64,000 bases of DNA from Clavibacter sp. (GCA_003569145.1 BGOH01000001.1:1-64000), one strand, 5' to 3'. Positions 1-9,712 are shown, counted from the stretch's first letter. Made by a program: numbers and translations. The notes: generated by a model from the letters alone, not told the origin.

Positions 1-744
1 AGAGTTCAAGGAGAGCTAGGAATCTAGCAACCACAACTAAGGTATTTGCCGCATCACTTACCAAGGCCCTAAAACTCATTGTTTTATGCCCTCTCTCAAA
101 GCTGATACAACCCCAAGGGCCTCAGCGGCCACACTAACTTGCGGCAGATGGAGATGCTCCACAGACAGGGTTGGCGCGGTTTGGGGTTAGAACGCGGTTT
201 GCGATAGCTTGCAAATCTCTCTGGAGTAACGCCTATTAAAACCTCAGGTAGTAGAGCTGCAAAGAAAGGATCTAGTGAGACTGAGCGGGCGAAGGTCTTC
301 TCCTGTTCAATGATGCGCTCTGACAGGATGGAAGCAATCTCTTTAAAGGCGCGATACTGCAAGAGGCGAGCAAAGAGCAGATCGCGAGCTTCAAGAAGTG
401 CGAGATCTTCTTCATCATCAATCTGGCCAGATGGCAATAACCGAGCTGCTTTTAGGTCCAATAAAGTAGCGGCAACAACTACGAATTCGCTGGCATGATC
501 TAATTTCCAGCCAGCTTCAGTTTTTTCAAGTTCGCTATATAGCTAATAAATTCATCAGTAACTGTGGCAATTGCAACATCGGGTGATATCCATCCGATGT
601 CTTGAAATGAGCTGTAGCAATAAATCAAAAGGTCCATCGAAGTTTTCTAAGTGAACCGAGAAACCAGCGACTCGTCCTTCGCTTAGATTCTGCGCAGGCG
701 AGGGCTAAAGTATTACTTGAGGGTTGCGCAGAAACTTCATTCAT
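1..744 (-). pseudogene. scpA: ScpA, condensin kleisin subunit (partial, several indels)
   Basis: Segregation and condensation protein A, the kleisin that bridges SMC and ScpB in chromosome compaction. Homology is clear across frames: an N-terminal kleisin segment with HLENFDGPFDLLLQLI near 620-670, a central block DLKAARLLP...EEDLALLEARDLLFARLLQYRAFKEIA around 330-460, and the C-terminal VVVARFLALLEL at 1-40, which runs off the window. The segments lie in different frames, needing at least four indels (near 700, 575, 535 and 100-150). The ATG at 744 is the plausible start, with a TAGACT box at 754-759. The conserved protein between breaks suggests sequencing error or very recent decay. It is divergent from parA. 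Confidence 0.8.
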
Positions 745-753
745 AGTCCGGCA

Positions 754-800
754 AGTCTATGCGTGTCGCAGCCAATATCGCGATAAGCGGTGGTTAAAGT
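754..800. promoter_or_regulatory. Divergent scpA/parA promoter region
   Basis: On the plus strand TAAAGT (795-800) is followed by six bases and the parA ATG at 807, the TANNNT-N6-ATG layout seen at several other genes here, so parA is probably leaderless. On the minus strand TAGACT (754-759) lies nine bases before the scpA ATG at 744. No consensus -35 is visible. Prediction by pattern only. Confidence 0.4.
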
Positions 801-806
801 CTGGCC

Positions 807-1722
807 ATGGCAAAAAGTGCTTCAGAGATATCTCGCTTGAAACGCTAAATCGAACATTTTCAAAAGCTGATTCTGAATTGTCACATCTTCATCAGTATTG
901 GGAAAGCCTGCTAAGGATTTTCCATATCCAGCGCCATTAACAGCACATGGCGATGCCAAGATTATTTCCGTTGTTAATCAAAAAGGTGGCGTTGGTAAAA
1001 CCACAACAACAATAAATCTTGGTGCTGCTTTTGCAGAACTTGGAAGACGAGTTCTACTAATGATTTTGATCCACAACCTCACTCTCCATTGGTCTTAATG
1101 TTTCACCAGAGATATCGAGGGATCTGTCTATAACCTGCTTATGGATGAGGTCACACGGCAGGTCTCAGATTCCTTCTAAAAACCAGTGTTCCTGGCATGG
1201 AATGATCCCAGCTCATGAGGATTTATCTGGTGCTGAAGGTGGCTTGGTAATGTTATTGCTCGTGAAAAGATTTTAAAGCGAGTTCTCTCTACTGTCACTT
1301 GACTTCTACGATGTAATTCTCAATTGATTGTCAGCCATCTCTTGGCCTTCTAACCGTAACATGCCCTACCGCATCGCACTGGGTTCTAGTGCCCCTGGAA
1401 TGTGAGTATTTTGCGCTTAGAGGTGGGCTCTCCTTGATGACATCATCAAGAAAGTAAAGGCAATACCAACCCTGATCTTGAGCTTCTCGGAATATTGCCA
1501 ACGATGTTTGATAGAAAAACTGCTCATAGTCGCGAGGTTTTAGAGCGAATCAGTGAAGCTTCCCAACTCAAGTATTTGACACCACAATTTGCTAGAACCG
1601 TTAGATTCCCAGAGACAACTGTTGCTGGCGAGCCAATAACTTCCTATGCCAGCTCCTCAGTTGGAGCTGCTTCTTATCGCAGACTTGCCAGAGAAATAAT
1701 TGCCAATGGAGGGGTTCGATGA
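807..1722 (+). pseudogene. parA: ParA/Soj-family chromosome partitioning ATPase (several indels)
   Basis: Walker-type ATPase of the ParA/Soj family, which moves or positions chromosomal cargo by ATP-dependent DNA binding. The deviant Walker [11 protein letters not shown] is at about 984-1013, followed by a region matching VDFDPQ in a shifted frame. The C-terminal block TVRFPETTVAGEPITSYASSSVGAASYRR is intact at 1495-1722. Between 1060 and 1495 the protein must be followed through several frames (DIEGSVYNLLMDE, then GNVIAREKILKRVLST, then [12 protein letters not shown]), so at least five indels occur. The ATG at 807 is chosen because a TAAAGT box sits six bases upstream. The stop overlaps the next gene's ATG. 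In this neighbourhood of other actinobacteria a parA-like gene is usually co-directional with scpA; here it is not. Confidence 0.8.
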
Positions 1723-2134
1723 CAAGACGTATTAGTTTGCCAGGAGCAGATGAGTTATTTAGAAAGACAACTCTAAGCGCTGTTCCAGATCAAAGCGTTG
1801 AAGAAGTTGAAGTAGCTCACACCAACCGGCCAACAACTGCCACTGTTGCAAAAGCTGCTCCGAAGTCAACTGGCGTTAGACAAACCCCAAGACGTCGCGC
1901 AACTGGTTTGATAAAGGACCATCAGGACGTGAAAAACATGATGAGAAAATTACCGTTTATCTATCTCCTGAAGAGCTCTTTGATTTAGAGCAAGCAAGAC
2001 TTCACTTAAGAGGAGATCTTGGCCTTGCAGTTGATAGAGGTCGAATCGTTCGTGAATCTCTTGCAATTGTTATTGCAGATTTAGAGGCAAAGGGCGATCA
2101 ATCAATTATTGCGAGAAGACTTCGAGGCAGATAG
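1719..2134 (+). CDS. Small conserved ParA-associated protein, probable ribbon-helix-helix fold (one frameshift)
   Basis: About 137 residues after repair of one missing T in the TTT run at 1907-1909. The ATG overlaps the parA stop (ATGA), so the two are probably translationally coupled. The N-terminal half is low complexity, rich in T, A, R and K. After the frameshift comes a compact block with EKITVYLSPEELFDLEQ and RGRIVRESLAIVIADLEAKG, resembling ribbon-helix-helix DNA-binding domains found next to actinobacterial parA genes. It could act as the DNA-binding partner of the ParA-like ATPase, but this is inference from position and fold-like pattern. It ends two bases before the convergent xerD stop. 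Confidence 0.6.
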
Positions 2135-2136
2135 TT

Positions 2137-3045
2137 CTACTTTGATCTTGGGTGAGCGCTTGCATAGCTCTCACGCAATTTATCGATTGTTACTAAGGTA
2201 TAGATCTGCGTAGTTGTTACCGAAGCATGTCCCAATAGTTCTTGCACCACCCTAATATCTGCTCCCCCATCAAGAAGATGGGTGGCAAAAGAATGCCTAA
2301 AACCATGCGGAGAGATTGCCTCATCTAGGCCCGATCTCTTTGCTGCGTCAATAACAATCTGCCAGGCGCTCTGGCGCGAGAGGCGAGTTCCTCTTTTCTC
2401 GTTAAGAAAGAGGGCTTCTTCCTTTAGATTCTTAGCAAAGACCGGACGAGATCTCGTTAGATACTGATCCAGAGCCAATCTGGCATAGCTTCCAACCGGA
2501 ACTAAACGCTCCTTTCCCCCTTTGCCACGGACTCGAATAGTTATGGCTTCAACGCCCTCTTGGTTATTTTGAGAAATATCTGATCGATTTAGAGCAATTA
2601 TCTCGCTAACTCTCGCCCCGGTTGCATAGAGCAGCTCCAATATCGCCCTATCTCTAATACCCGATAAATCATCTGGGCAGCTATTTATAAGTGTTGCAAT
2701 CTGATCAATACTTAAAGCTTTGGGTAATCTCTTTGCACTCCTTGGGACAAGAATCTCTTTAGCAATACTTTCAACGCCACTTTCTTTGGCTAGAAATGCA
2801 AAGAGGCTTCTCAAAGCAACAGCATTTCTAGCAATACTTGATTCGTTTAGATTCGCTTGCCTTAGAGTGTGAAGAAAGGCGGCTACATCACTTGGAGTGA
2901 TACTCGAAAGTGTTTTCTGATTTTGATTAAGATAACTTAAAAACTTCTCGAGATCTCTTCTATAAGAAGAAAGAGTGTTCTTAGCTAGCCCTCGCTCTAT
3001 TGCGCAGTGATTGAGGAATATTTCAATCGAGGATCTATCATCCAC
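2137..3045 (-). CDS. xerD: Tyrosine recombinase XerD
   Basis: Site-specific tyrosine recombinase that resolves chromosome dimers at dif, with XerC and FtsK. The 302-residue length is typical. An N-terminal SAM-like core-binding domain (about 1-90) precedes the catalytic domain. All catalytic residues are visible: R145 (in TGARVSE), K175 (RGKGGKER), H247 and R250 (PHGFRHSF), H273 (LLGHAS) and nucleophile Y282. The context next to pyrG, recN, parA and scpA matches xerD rather than xerC. The start at 3045 overlaps the end of pyrG by eight bases, so it lies in the tlyA-nadK-recN-pyrG transcription unit. Confidence 0.95.
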   Translation of the reverse strand: MDDRSSIEIFLNHCAIERGLAKNTLSSYRRDLEKFLSYLNQNQKTLSSITPSDVAAFLHTLRQANLNESSIARNAVALRSLFAFLAKESGVESIAKEILVPRSAKRLPKALSIDQIATLINSCPDDLSGIRDRAILELLYATGARVSEIIALNRSDISQNNQEGVEAITIRVRGKGGKERLVPVGSYARLALDQYLTRSRPVFAKNLKEEALFLNEKRGTRLSRQSAWQIVIDAAKRSGLDEAISPHGFRHSFATHLLDGGADIRVVQELLGHASVTTTQIYTLVTIDKLRESYASAHPRSK

Positions 3046-4669
3046 GTTCTAGCGCGGCCTTAATTAGGCCAGCAAAGAGTGGATGGGCTCTAGTCGGCCT
3101 TGATCTAAATTCCGGGTGAGCTTGAGTTCCCACATAGAACGGATGAACCTCTCTTGGAAGCTCAACAAATTCAACTAAATTCTCATCTGGCGATGTGCCG
3201 CTAAAGACTAAGCCTGCTTCACTTAGCTCTTTGCGATAGGAGTTATTAACTTCATAGCGATGTCTATGACGTTCTGATATTTCAGGGGCTTGATAACAAC
3301 TCTCAACGATTGAGCCTTTGGAAAGAATTGCTTTATATAGTCCAAGGCGCATCGTTCCACCCATATCAGCCTCGCCATTTACGATTTTTACCTGACTTGC
3401 CATAGTTGCAATAACTGGAGCATCGGTATCTGGGTCAAATTCAGCAGAGTTAGCCCGCTTTAATCCAAGTACGTTTCTAGCTATCTCGATGACCATACAT
3501 TGCAGACCTAAACAGAGACCTAACGCTGGAATCTTATTTTCCCTTGCATACTTAAGAGCTCCGAGCTTTCCTTCAATGCCTCTTACTCCAAAGCCGCCCG
3601 GAACACAGATTGCATCTACCTCGCTTAAGTTTGCTTTTGCTCCAGCTTCTGTTGCGCATTCATCACTTGCAACCCACTTAATTTCAACCCTAGCGTTATT
3701 TGCAAAGCCGCCAGCTCTTAGCGCTTCAGTGACTGAGAGATAAGCATCTGGAAGATCAACATATTTACCAACTAAAGCAACCTTTACGCTATGGGCGGGG
3801 TTATGCACTCGCTCAAGTAGTGAATCCCATTGCCCCCATTTAACTTCATGGGCTTTTAGATCAAGCCTTCTGACAATATAGGAATCAAGTCCCTCGCTAT
3901 GGAGCACTTTAGGGATGTCATAAATTGATGGAGCATCAACTGCTGCAACTACCGCTTCTAGATCAACATCGCACATAAGAGAAATCTTCTTCTTCACACC
4001 TTGCGGGATTTCTCGATCTGAGCGAAGAACAATGCCATCTGGAGATATTCCAATAGAGCGGAGAGCTTGGACTGAGTGCTGTGTTGGCTTTGTCTTTAAC
4101 TCCCCTGATGGGCCGATATATGGAACGAGTGAGACATGAAGATAAAAGACGTTATCTCTACCAACTTCTTGCCTAATCTGTCTTGCTGCCTCTAAAAATG
4201 GGAGAGACTCAATATCGCCAACAGTTCCACCAACTTCAGTAATGACTAGATCGATATCGGGAGCTGCCATCGCGCGAATGCGCTCTTTAATCTCATTGGT
4301 GATATGAGGAATAACTTGCACAGTCTCACCTAGATATTCACCATGGCGCTCTCTTGCAATAACTCTTTGATAGATCTGACCAGTTGTGACATTGGCTGAA
4401 CCATGAAGGTTGGTATCTAGAAATCTCTCATAATGACCGATATCTAAATCGGTCTCTGCTCCATCATCGGTAACAAATACCTCGCCGTGCTGGAAAGGAT
4501 TCATCGTCCCTGGATCAACATTGATGTAGGGATCAAGTTTTTGCATTGTGACTCTAAGGCCCCGGGCTACAAGCAGGCGACCTAAACTAGATGCGGTAAG
4601 ACCTTTACCAAGACTTGAGGCGACTCCGCCGGTGACAAAGAGATGTTTGGTCACATGAGGGGCGGTCAT
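3038..4669 (-). CDS. pyrG: CTP synthase
   Basis: Makes CTP from UTP, ATP and glutamine, the last step of pyrimidine nucleotide synthesis. The N-terminal synthase domain begins [20 protein letters not shown] (P-loop) and includes [28 protein letters not shown]. The C-terminal class I glutaminase domain has the nucleophile cysteine in GLCLGLQ and a late histidine/glutamate in HPEFRSRP. I choose the ATG at 4669 (MTAPHVTKH). An upstream in-frame ATG at 4687 would add six residues and overlap the recN stop, and does not fit the family. Length from 4669 is 543 residues, normal for PyrG. Confidence 0.96.
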   Translation of the reverse strand: MTAPHVTKHLFVTGGVASSLGKGLTASSLGRLLVARGLRVTMQKLDPYINVDPGTMNPFQHGEVFVTDDGAETDLDIGHYERFLDTNLHGSANVTTGQIYQRVIARERHGEYLGETVQVIPHITNEIKERIRAMAAPDIDLVITEVGGTVGDIESLPFLEAARQIRQEVGRDNVFYLHVSLVPYIGPSGELKTKPTQHSVQALRSIGISPDGIVLRSDREIPQGVKKKISLMCDVDLEAVVAAVDAPSIYDIPKVLHSEGLDSYIVRRLDLKAHEVKWGQWDSLLERVHNPAHSVKVALVGKYVDLPDAYLSVTEALRAGGFANNARVEIKWVASDECATEAGAKANLSEVDAICVPGGFGVRGIEGKLGALKYARENKIPALGLCLGLQCMVIEIARNVLGLKRANSAEFDPDTDAPVIATMASQVKIVNGEADMGGTMRLGLYKAILSKGSIVESCYQAPEISERHRHRYEVNNSYRKELSEAGLVFSGTSPDENLVEFVELPREVHPFYVGTQAHPEFRSRPTRAHPLFAGLIKAALERG

Positions 4670-4683
4670 GGAAGGCAAACTTA

Positions 4684-6447
4684 TCATCCAACATCGCTGA
4701 AGCGTAAATTGAGCAGTTCCCGAGCGTGATCTTGGGCGTGTTCTGATTCTTCAATGCCTGAGAGCATTCGAGCAATCTCAATCTCGCGCTCTTGATCACT
4801 TAAGGATTTGATTGAAGTAGATGATAAAAGACCGTTGCTATCTTTCTCAACCAAGATGTGGTTATCAGCCCAGAGCGCAACCTGCGGCAGATGAGTAACG
4901 ACAATTACTTGTGAATTCATAGCTAGCTTTCTTAACCTCTTTCCAACTTCAAGTGCAGCTTTGCCACCAACGCCAGCATCAACCTCATCAAAAACATATG
5001 TGCCAAGTGGATAAGAGCCAGCTAGGACTACTTCAAGTGCCAACATCAAACGAGAGAGCTCTCCGCCACTTGCAGCCTTTGATACAGGAAGTAATTCCCC
5101 GCCGCTATGTGCGGTAAAGAGCATGAAGACTTCATCAAGCCCAAAGGGTGAGAAATGATCATCACTATTTCCATCTCTACTTTCCACTCTTACTTCAAAT
5201 AGTGCTTTAGCCATAGCAAGTTCGACTAACTCTTTAGTGACAGATGAAGAGAGCTTTTTTGCGGATTGCGCTCTAAGTGCGCTTAGCGTCTTTGCTGCTT
5301 CTAAAAGCTTTGCTCGCAATCCCTCCAGCTCTCTTCCCATTTCAGCTAATCGATCATCTCCCCCACTTAAATCCTTTATACGATTCTTCGCTCCCTCTGC
5401 CTTATCAATTGCCTCAGCTAGCGCTTCGTTCTTATCACTTGATTTGCCATACTTTTTGGCAAAAGAGCTCAAGGCAGCTCTACGTGATTGCGCCAACTCC
5501 AGCGCTTGAGGATCCGCCGAGAGTGAATCTAAATACCGATCAAGATCTGAGGCTGCATCAATTAAATCAAAGAGTTTCTCTGAAATGGCATCTGCGATTT
5601 GGTCTAATTGAGCATCTCGCCCTTTGGCACTGGATAGAGATTTCTTAGCGCTATGCAATGAATTTAGAGCTCCTGCCTCTTCATCTGAGAGAGCTTGCTG
5701 GGCACCAAGTGAGGCAATCCTTAAATCCTCAACGCTTTCAAGCTTTGAAATTTGAGCCTCCAGCTGGGATAGCTCGGAGCTTTGTGGCTTTAATTTAGCA
5801 AAGTCATTTACGAGCTCTTCAAGTGATTTGATCTCGCTATCTCTATCACCTAGAGCTTTCTTTAGTTCTGAGATCTCTCTGCGTAGCACTTGGTAGTTCT
5901 TAAGCGCCTCTTGATAAGCAAGGAGAGCTGTAGAAAGTCCTTGACCTGCAAAGATATCTAGAATCTCTCGCTGCTTATTTGCCTTTGTTAGTACTAAATT
6001 TGCATGCTGGCCATGAATTTCAATTAGTTGATCTGCAAAAGATATTAGCGTGCTAGCAGTTGTAGCAGAGCCCGATAGTTGAGCTTTTGATTTTCCATCT
6101 CTTCCCAATTGTCTTGAAAGAAGGATTGAAGATTCCTCTATCTCAGGCTCATGCTCTTGAATGAGTACCTTTAAATCTTCGCTGATTTTCTCTGGCAATC
6201 TAAAACGACCGCTTACCACTGCTCTCTCCTGGCCTTGTCTGATGTAATCAGCATCAGCCTTCTGCCCTAAGATCAAGGAGAGGGCATTTAGAAGCATTGT
6301 TTTACCAGCTCCAGTTTCACCGGTAATTACATTAAAGCCCTCTTTAAACTCAATCGTTGCGCTATCAATTAGCCCAAGTGAGCGGATATTGATTTCTTCT
6401 AAGAGTGAGCCTTTACGCTCGCCCTTTTTACTCACCGCGCCAGCCAT
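4684..6447 (-). CDS. recN: DNA repair protein RecN
   Basis: SMC-like ATPase used in double-strand break repair. The Walker A GETGAGKT is near the N-terminus, a long heptad-rich coiled-coil region fills the middle (poor in G and P, many A, L, E, K), and the ABC signature [13 protein letters not shown] with Walker [12 protein letters not shown] lies near the C-terminus. The open frame extends to 6498, but the ATG at 6447 (MAGAVSKKG) gives about 587 residues and a 20-base overlap with nadK. An even later TTG before [10 protein letters not shown] would best match the usual RecN N-terminus, so the start is uncertain. It is followed closely by pyrG. Confidence 0.93.
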   Translation of the reverse strand: MAGAVSKKGERKGSLLEEINIRSLGLIDSATIEFKEGFNVITGETGAGKTMLLNALSLILGQKADADYIRQGQERAVVSGRFRLPEKISEDLKVLIQEHEPEIEESSILLSRQLGRDGKSKAQLSGSATTASTLISFADQLIEIHGQHANLVLTKANKQREILDIFAGQGLSTALLAYQEALKNYQVLRREISELKKALGDRDSEIKSLEELVNDFAKLKPQSSELSQLEAQISKLESVEDLRIASLGAQQALSDEEAGALNSLHSAKKSLSSAKGRDAQLDQIADAISEKLFDLIDAASDLDRYLDSLSADPQALELAQSRRAALSSFAKKYGKSSDKNEALAEAIDKAEGAKNRIKDLSGGDDRLAEMGRELEGLRAKLLEAAKTLSALRAQSAKKLSSSVTKELVELAMAKALFEVRVESRDGNSDDHFSPFGLDEVFMLFTAHSGGELLPVSKAASGGELSRLMLALEVVLAGSYPLGTYVFDEVDAGVGGKAALEVGKRLRKLAMNSQVIVVTHLPQVALWADNHILVEKDSNGLLSSTSIKSLSDQEREIEIARMLSGIEESEHAQDHARELLNLRFSDVG

Positions 6448-7297
6448 CAACCGGTAATTTAAATTTGGCAACAAGGCGATCAGTAAAAGGCGCTGCATCG
6501 ATATGGGCTAGGTTTATATAGCTTTTATCGGAGGTTAGAACAACGCGATCCTTTTCTTTCAAGGCAAACTTGCGAAGACCATCTGCTGATAAAACGCCCT
6601 CATCACTTTCAACATCGATGGCAATTTCTGAATCTGCGCCAATAACCATTGGATCTGAGAAGAGCGCATGAGCGGCAAGTGGCAGAAGAACTAAGGCTTC
6701 AACCTCTGGCCAAACGACTGGACCGCCCGCGCTAAAGGCATAAGCTGTTGATCCTGTTGGCGTTGCACAAATAACTCCATCGCAGCCCCATCTTGAAAGT
6801 GGTCTGTGATCAACTTGAACAAAGAGCTCAATCATCGCCTCAGTACTTCGCTCAACTGTTACTTCATTAAGCGCCCAGCCTTTAGTAACTAACTCATCGC
6901 CTCTAAATACTTGATATGCCAGCGTCATACGCTTTTCAGTCTTATATTTCTTATCTCTAATGGCTGAGATAATTTCTGTCTGACTTGGTTTGCCGATCTC
7001 TGCCAGAAAACCAACATGTCCTAGATTAATTCCCAGCACTGGGATGTTAGAGCCGTGTATCTGTTCTGCCCCACGCAAAATAGTTCCATCGCCGCCAAGA
7101 ACTAATACCAGTTCAATTTCGCCATATCTCTGCCTTACTTGCTCGCTTGCAACTTGAGTGACGCCAGATATTCCAGTATCCGCACTTGAGATAAAGCTAA
7201 AACCTTCTGCGCTAAGAGTTTTAACAATAGATCCAGCAAGCTCTTTTGCTTCAGGGCGTGTTGGATGAAGGACAAGTAGAACTTCACGCTTTGTCAT
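6428..7297 (-). CDS. nadK: NAD kinase
   Basis: Phosphorylates NAD to NADP using ATP or polyphosphate. The hallmark GGDGT is at residues 68-72, with the NEVTVERS motif and the NAD-binding segment CDGVICATPTGSTAYAFSAGG further on. At 289 residues it has the usual length. Its ATG directly abuts the tlyA stop, and its 3' end overlaps the start of recN. The order tlyA-nadK-recN is conserved in actinobacteria, so operon membership is secure. Confidence 0.96.
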   Translation of the reverse strand: MTKREVLLVLHPTRPEAKELAGSIVKTLSAEGFSFISSADTGISGVTQVASEQVRQRYGEIELVLVLGGDGTILRGAEQIHGSNIPVLGINLGHVGFLAEIGKPSQTEIISAIRDKKYKTEKRMTLAYQVFRGDELVTKGWALNEVTVERSTEAMIELFVQVDHRPLSRWGCDGVICATPTGSTAYAFSAGGPVVWPEVEALVLLPLAAHALFSDPMVIGADSEIAIDVESDEGVLSADGLRKFALKEKDRVVLTSDKSYINLAHIDAAPFTDRLVAKFKLPVDGWRGE

Positions 7298-8086
7298 CTA
7301 CTGCGGTCCTTTCGCTATCGCCAGATCTAATTCTTTATCTGAAATCATCTCTGCTCCAGATTTAAGCCAGAGAAAATATTCAACATTTCCAGAAGGTCCC
7401 GGAAGGCAGCTGGCCACTACTCCAACGGTACCCAACCCTGCGTCAAAGGCGCTCCTTGCAATATCCCTAACTGCAGCCTTTCTAAGCTCTGGATCTCGCA
7501 CAACTCCCCCATCTGTCAATCGCTCTCGCCCAACTTCAAATTGAGGCTTAACCATAAGGAGAAAATCTGCTTCGCTCTTGCTCACTGAGAGCAGAGCGGG
7601 GATAACTAGGGCTAGTGAAATAAAGGAGAGATCAGCGACCACTAAATCAACGCTCTCTTTGATGATCTCGCTACTTAGAGTGCGCACATTGGTGCGATCA
7701 TGTATCTCAACTCTTGGATCGCTTTGAAGCTCCCAAGCAAGTTGTCCATATCCGACATCAACAGCGATGACCTTTGCTGCCCCTCTCTTTAGTAAGACAT
7801 CGGTAAATCCACCCGTTGATGCTCCAGCATCAAGAGCGGTAACCCCGCTAACTCTTATCTCTTTAAAGGCATCGAGTGCTCCGGCTAATTTATAGCCGCC
7901 TCTTGAAACATAATCCTCTCGCTTGCCGGCAAGCGTTATAGAGGTCTCTGGATCGACCTGCGTTGCTGGCTTTGTAGCTGGAATTCCCCGGACTAGAACT
8001 GATCTTGACTCAATTAAATCAACCGCATCTTCTCTAGATCTTGCAAGGCCTCGTCTTACTAACTCAGCATCTAGACGAGTTCTCAT
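7298..8086 (-). CDS. tlyA: TlyA family rRNA 2'-O-methyltransferase
   Basis: Methylates the 2'-hydroxyl of rRNA cytidines (16S C1409 and 23S C1920 in mycobacteria; loss gives capreomycin resistance there). The N-terminal S4 RNA-binding domain (about 1-60) includes RLDAELVRRGLARSREDA. A Rossmann methyltransferase core follows, with SAM-binding DAGASTGGFTDVLL, then VVADLSFISL and LLMVKPQFEVG; these carry conserved K, D and K catalytic positions. The 262-residue length is normal. The hemolysin name sometimes used is historical. It abuts nadK. Confidence 0.94.
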   Translation of the reverse strand: MRTRLDAELVRRGLARSREDAVDLIESRSVLVRGIPATKPATQVDPETSITLAGKREDYVSRGGYKLAGALDAFKEIRVSGVTALDAGASTGGFTDVLLKRGAAKVIAVDVGYGQLAWELQSDPRVEIHDRTNVRTLSSEIIKESVDLVVADLSFISLALVIPALLSVSKSEADFLLMVKPQFEVGRERLTDGGVVRDPELRKAAVRDIARSAFDAGLGTVGVVASCLPGPSGNVEYFLWLKSGAEMISDKELDLAIAKGPQ

Positions 8087-8130
8087 TAATCTTCCTGCAG
8101 TTCTAGATAGATGCGATAGTCAGAATTTTT

Positions 8131-8301
8131 TTAAGATTGACTCTGGCTAGAAATACCTTCAACATGAGCTAGCGCCGCTGATAAATCTTGATGAACTTGA
8201 TCAAATAGCGCGCCATGTTCGGCCAAAGGAGCAAAGGCAATCTCATTGATTCTCTTCTTGATAGCTGAGATCTGCTCTAGATTTTCAATATTTTCACTCA
8301 T
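8131..8301 (-). CDS. Small conserved acidic protein, 56 aa
   Basis: A short reading frame of 56 codons, beginning MSENIENLEQISAIKKRINE. Its ATG overlaps the preceding stop in an ATGA arrangement, strong evidence that it is translated. The sequence is helix-rich, acidic near the N-terminus, with no membrane segment or cysteine. Small proteins with a similar pattern sit directly upstream of tlyA in other actinobacteria; no function is known to me. The TTA run after its stop leads into a 44-base gap before tlyA. Confidence 0.65.
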   Translation of the reverse strand: MSENIENLEQISAIKKRINEIAFAPLAEHGALFDQVHQDLSAALAHVEGISSQSQS

Positions 8302-8621
8302 TTTTTCTTACTCGCACTCTTTTTTGCAGCTCTCTTCTTTGCCGGGGCTTTCTTCTTCGCTGGCTTTGAAGCCCTTGGAGTTGTAACAAGCCTTGTTTTT
8401 AATAGTTCAACTTCTCTTGCAAGTCGATCTAAATCTTCTTGCTTTGCAAATCCCATCTTCTTAACACTTGTCTTTACCTCTTCTTCAACGCGAGTTTTAA
8501 TTGCCTCGCCACTTTCCTTCGCCCATTGATTCAAGGCCGCTGCTATCTCCTGCGGACTCTTCTCCCCTGATGAGAGCTTGGTGAGATAGGTACGAAGTGC
8601 GGAGAAGAGATCATTTGCCAT
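8298..8621 (-). CDS. Conserved helical protein with lysine/alanine-rich tail
   Basis: 107 residues. The first about 75 are predicted helical, with the heptad-like EEDLDRLAREVELLKTRL region suggesting a coiled coil; the last about 25 are almost only K, A, P, R and S (KPAKKKAPAKKRAAKKS type), like histone H1 or phasin-type nucleoid proteins. Related actinobacterial proteins lie in the same place upstream of tlyA. DNA or polyanion binding by the tail is an inference. The stop overlaps the next gene's start. Confidence 0.7.
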   Translation of the reverse strand: MANDLFSALRTYLTKLSSGEKSPQEIAAALNQWAKESGEAIKTRVEEEVKTSVKKMGFAKQEDLDRLAREVELLKTRLVTTPRASKPAKKKAPAKKRAAKKSASKKK

Positions 8622-8649
8622 AGGAGAACGATAGCCAATTGGCTAGCGC

Positions 8650-9501
8650 TTAGCCCTTTGATTCTTCAGAGGGTTCAATCTTTTGATACTTAACTCTAAA
8701 TTCCTCAGCCTCTTTTAAGCGCCCGGCTGCAATTAAGGCCTGGATATATGCGCCTTGAAGTTTGGCAGCAAAGCTGGCATCGCTAAGTGTTAGCTCTGGA
8801 CAGGTTAGAGTCACAACAGCTGCATCACTTTGACCAAGAGCGCTTCTTGCTCCAGCAGCGGCAATACGAAGCTCTACTCGCTCGCCTTGAGTTAGTAATT
8901 TGGGATCGATAGAGCCGGCAATTTCAAGGGTTTTTCGGGGATTTCCCAGGGCTAGCTCTGTTTGGGCTAGATAGGGAAGAGCAGATTGAGAGCCTGAAAT
9001 TCTTATCGCCGCTCTTAACTCTTTTTGAGCAATCTCATATTTCTGAAAATTCAGCGCAGCAATTCCAGCCCGCTCTCTAACAATTGCAACGCGCCCCGCT
9101 CTAAATACTGCCGCTTGGCCATGCCAAAATGCTCGCTCTGGATTACTTTCAAGAAATAGATTTATGCAGACTAAATGCTTTGCAACAGCTTCTCCGTTTT
9201 CAGCAGCGAGTGTGCCGAGTGCAAATGCATCTCTCTTCTCTAACTCTTTTCCAGTTACTTCAATTGGAATATCAGGCTCTGCAAATTTTCTTACTCTTCT
9301 GTTTTCATCGCGTAAGTCATTTCTCTCACGACCAACACCGCCTCTTGCAGGTCTTGGACCGCTTCTATCTGAGCCTCTGCGATCACTTGGTTTTCTATCA
9401 CTTGGCTTTCTATCGCTAGGTTTTCTATCGCTTGGTTTTCTGGAAGAAGGCCTGCGATCAGAGCTCTTGTTATAGGAAGGACGTGCCGGTCTTTCAACCA
9501 T
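8650..9501 (-). CDS. TPR-like protein with KPSDR repeat N-terminus
   Basis: 283 residues. Residues 1-70 are a basic, disordered region with tandem RKPSD units (about 21-45), then GPRPARGG. The remainder is all-helical with tetratricopeptide-like pairs (AFWHGQAAVFRAGRVAIVRE, then AALNFQKYEIAQKELRAAI, then ALPYLAQTELALGNPRKTLEIA). Proteins of this layout occur beside tlyA in actinobacteria, without a defined function that I know. It is the first gene after the rRNA operon terminator, with a strong Shine-Dalgarno (TAAGGAGG) five bases before the ATG. The basic tail could bind RNA or ribosomes, but this is speculation. Confidence 0.75.
   Translation of the reverse strand: MVERPARPSYNKSSDRRPSSRKPSDRKPSDRKPSDRKPSDRRGSDRSGPRPARGGVGRERNDLRDENRRVRKFAEPDIPIEVTGKELEKRDAFALGTLAAENGEAVAKHLVCINLFLESNPERAFWHGQAAVFRAGRVAIVRERAGIAALNFQKYEIAQKELRAAIRISGSQSALPYLAQTELALGNPRKTLEIAGSIDPKLLTQGERVELRIAAAGARSALGQSDAAVVTLTCPELTLSDASFAAKLQGAYIQALIAAGRLKEAEEFRVKYQKIEPSEESKG
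9367..9441 (-). repeat. 15-bp tandem repeat encoding RKPSD units
   Basis: Five consecutive 15-base units within the preceding gene encode four perfect RKPSD copies plus one degenerate RRGSD. Third positions vary between copies (cgcttggtt, cgctaggtt, cacttggct), so the protein repeat looks maintained rather than only recently duplicated. Confidence 0.85.
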
Positions 9502-9506
9502 TAGCT

Positions 9507-9533
9507 CCTCCTTAACGAATATCTTGAATTCTA
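9507..9533 (-). promoter_or_regulatory. Promoter and RBS of the TPR-like gene
   Basis: TAGAAT (9528-9533), five of six bases of the -10 consensus, lies just after the rRNA terminator. The TAAGGAGG sequence complementary to the 16S tail is at about 9507-9514, spaced correctly for the ATG at 9501. No good -35 is seen. Confidence 0.45.
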
Positions 9534-9549
9534 TGTTAGAGATGAAAAG

Positions 9550-9582
9550 AAAAAAGGGGCCGCAGTAAACTGCAACCCCTCG
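9550..9582 (-). terminator. Rho-independent terminator of the rRNA operon
   Basis: On the minus strand GGGGTTGCAG-TTTA-CTGCGGCCCC forms a strong ten-pair stem (one mismatch) followed directly by a run of T. It lies 13-45 bases after the 5S gene and separates the rRNA operon from the tlyA-region genes. Confidence 0.9.
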
Positions 9583-9594
9583 TTTCTAATATAA

Positions 9595-9712
9595 GTCCGG
9601 CGGCGTTCTACTCTCCCACAAGGTGACCCGTGCAGTACCATCGACGCTGAGAGGCTTAACTTCCGGGTTCGGAATGGGACCGGGTGTTTCCCTCTCGCTA
9701 TGACCGCCGAAA
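9595..9712 (-). rRNA. rrf: 5S ribosomal RNA
   Basis: The last gene of the rRNA operon. The minus-strand sequence begins TTTCGGCGGTCATAGCGAG and ends GAACGCCGCCGGAC, so the terminal helix closes; the conserved internal CCCATTCCGAACCCGGAAG is present. Ends are estimated to within a few bases. Confidence 0.93.

Noticed and set aside
5237-5648. Plus-strand reading frames opposite recN
   Set aside because: Antisense shadows of the coiled-coil region; no family resemblance and no start signals.
9367-9441. CRISPR-like short repeats
   Set aside because: Units are contiguous without spacers and encode RKPSD in frame.
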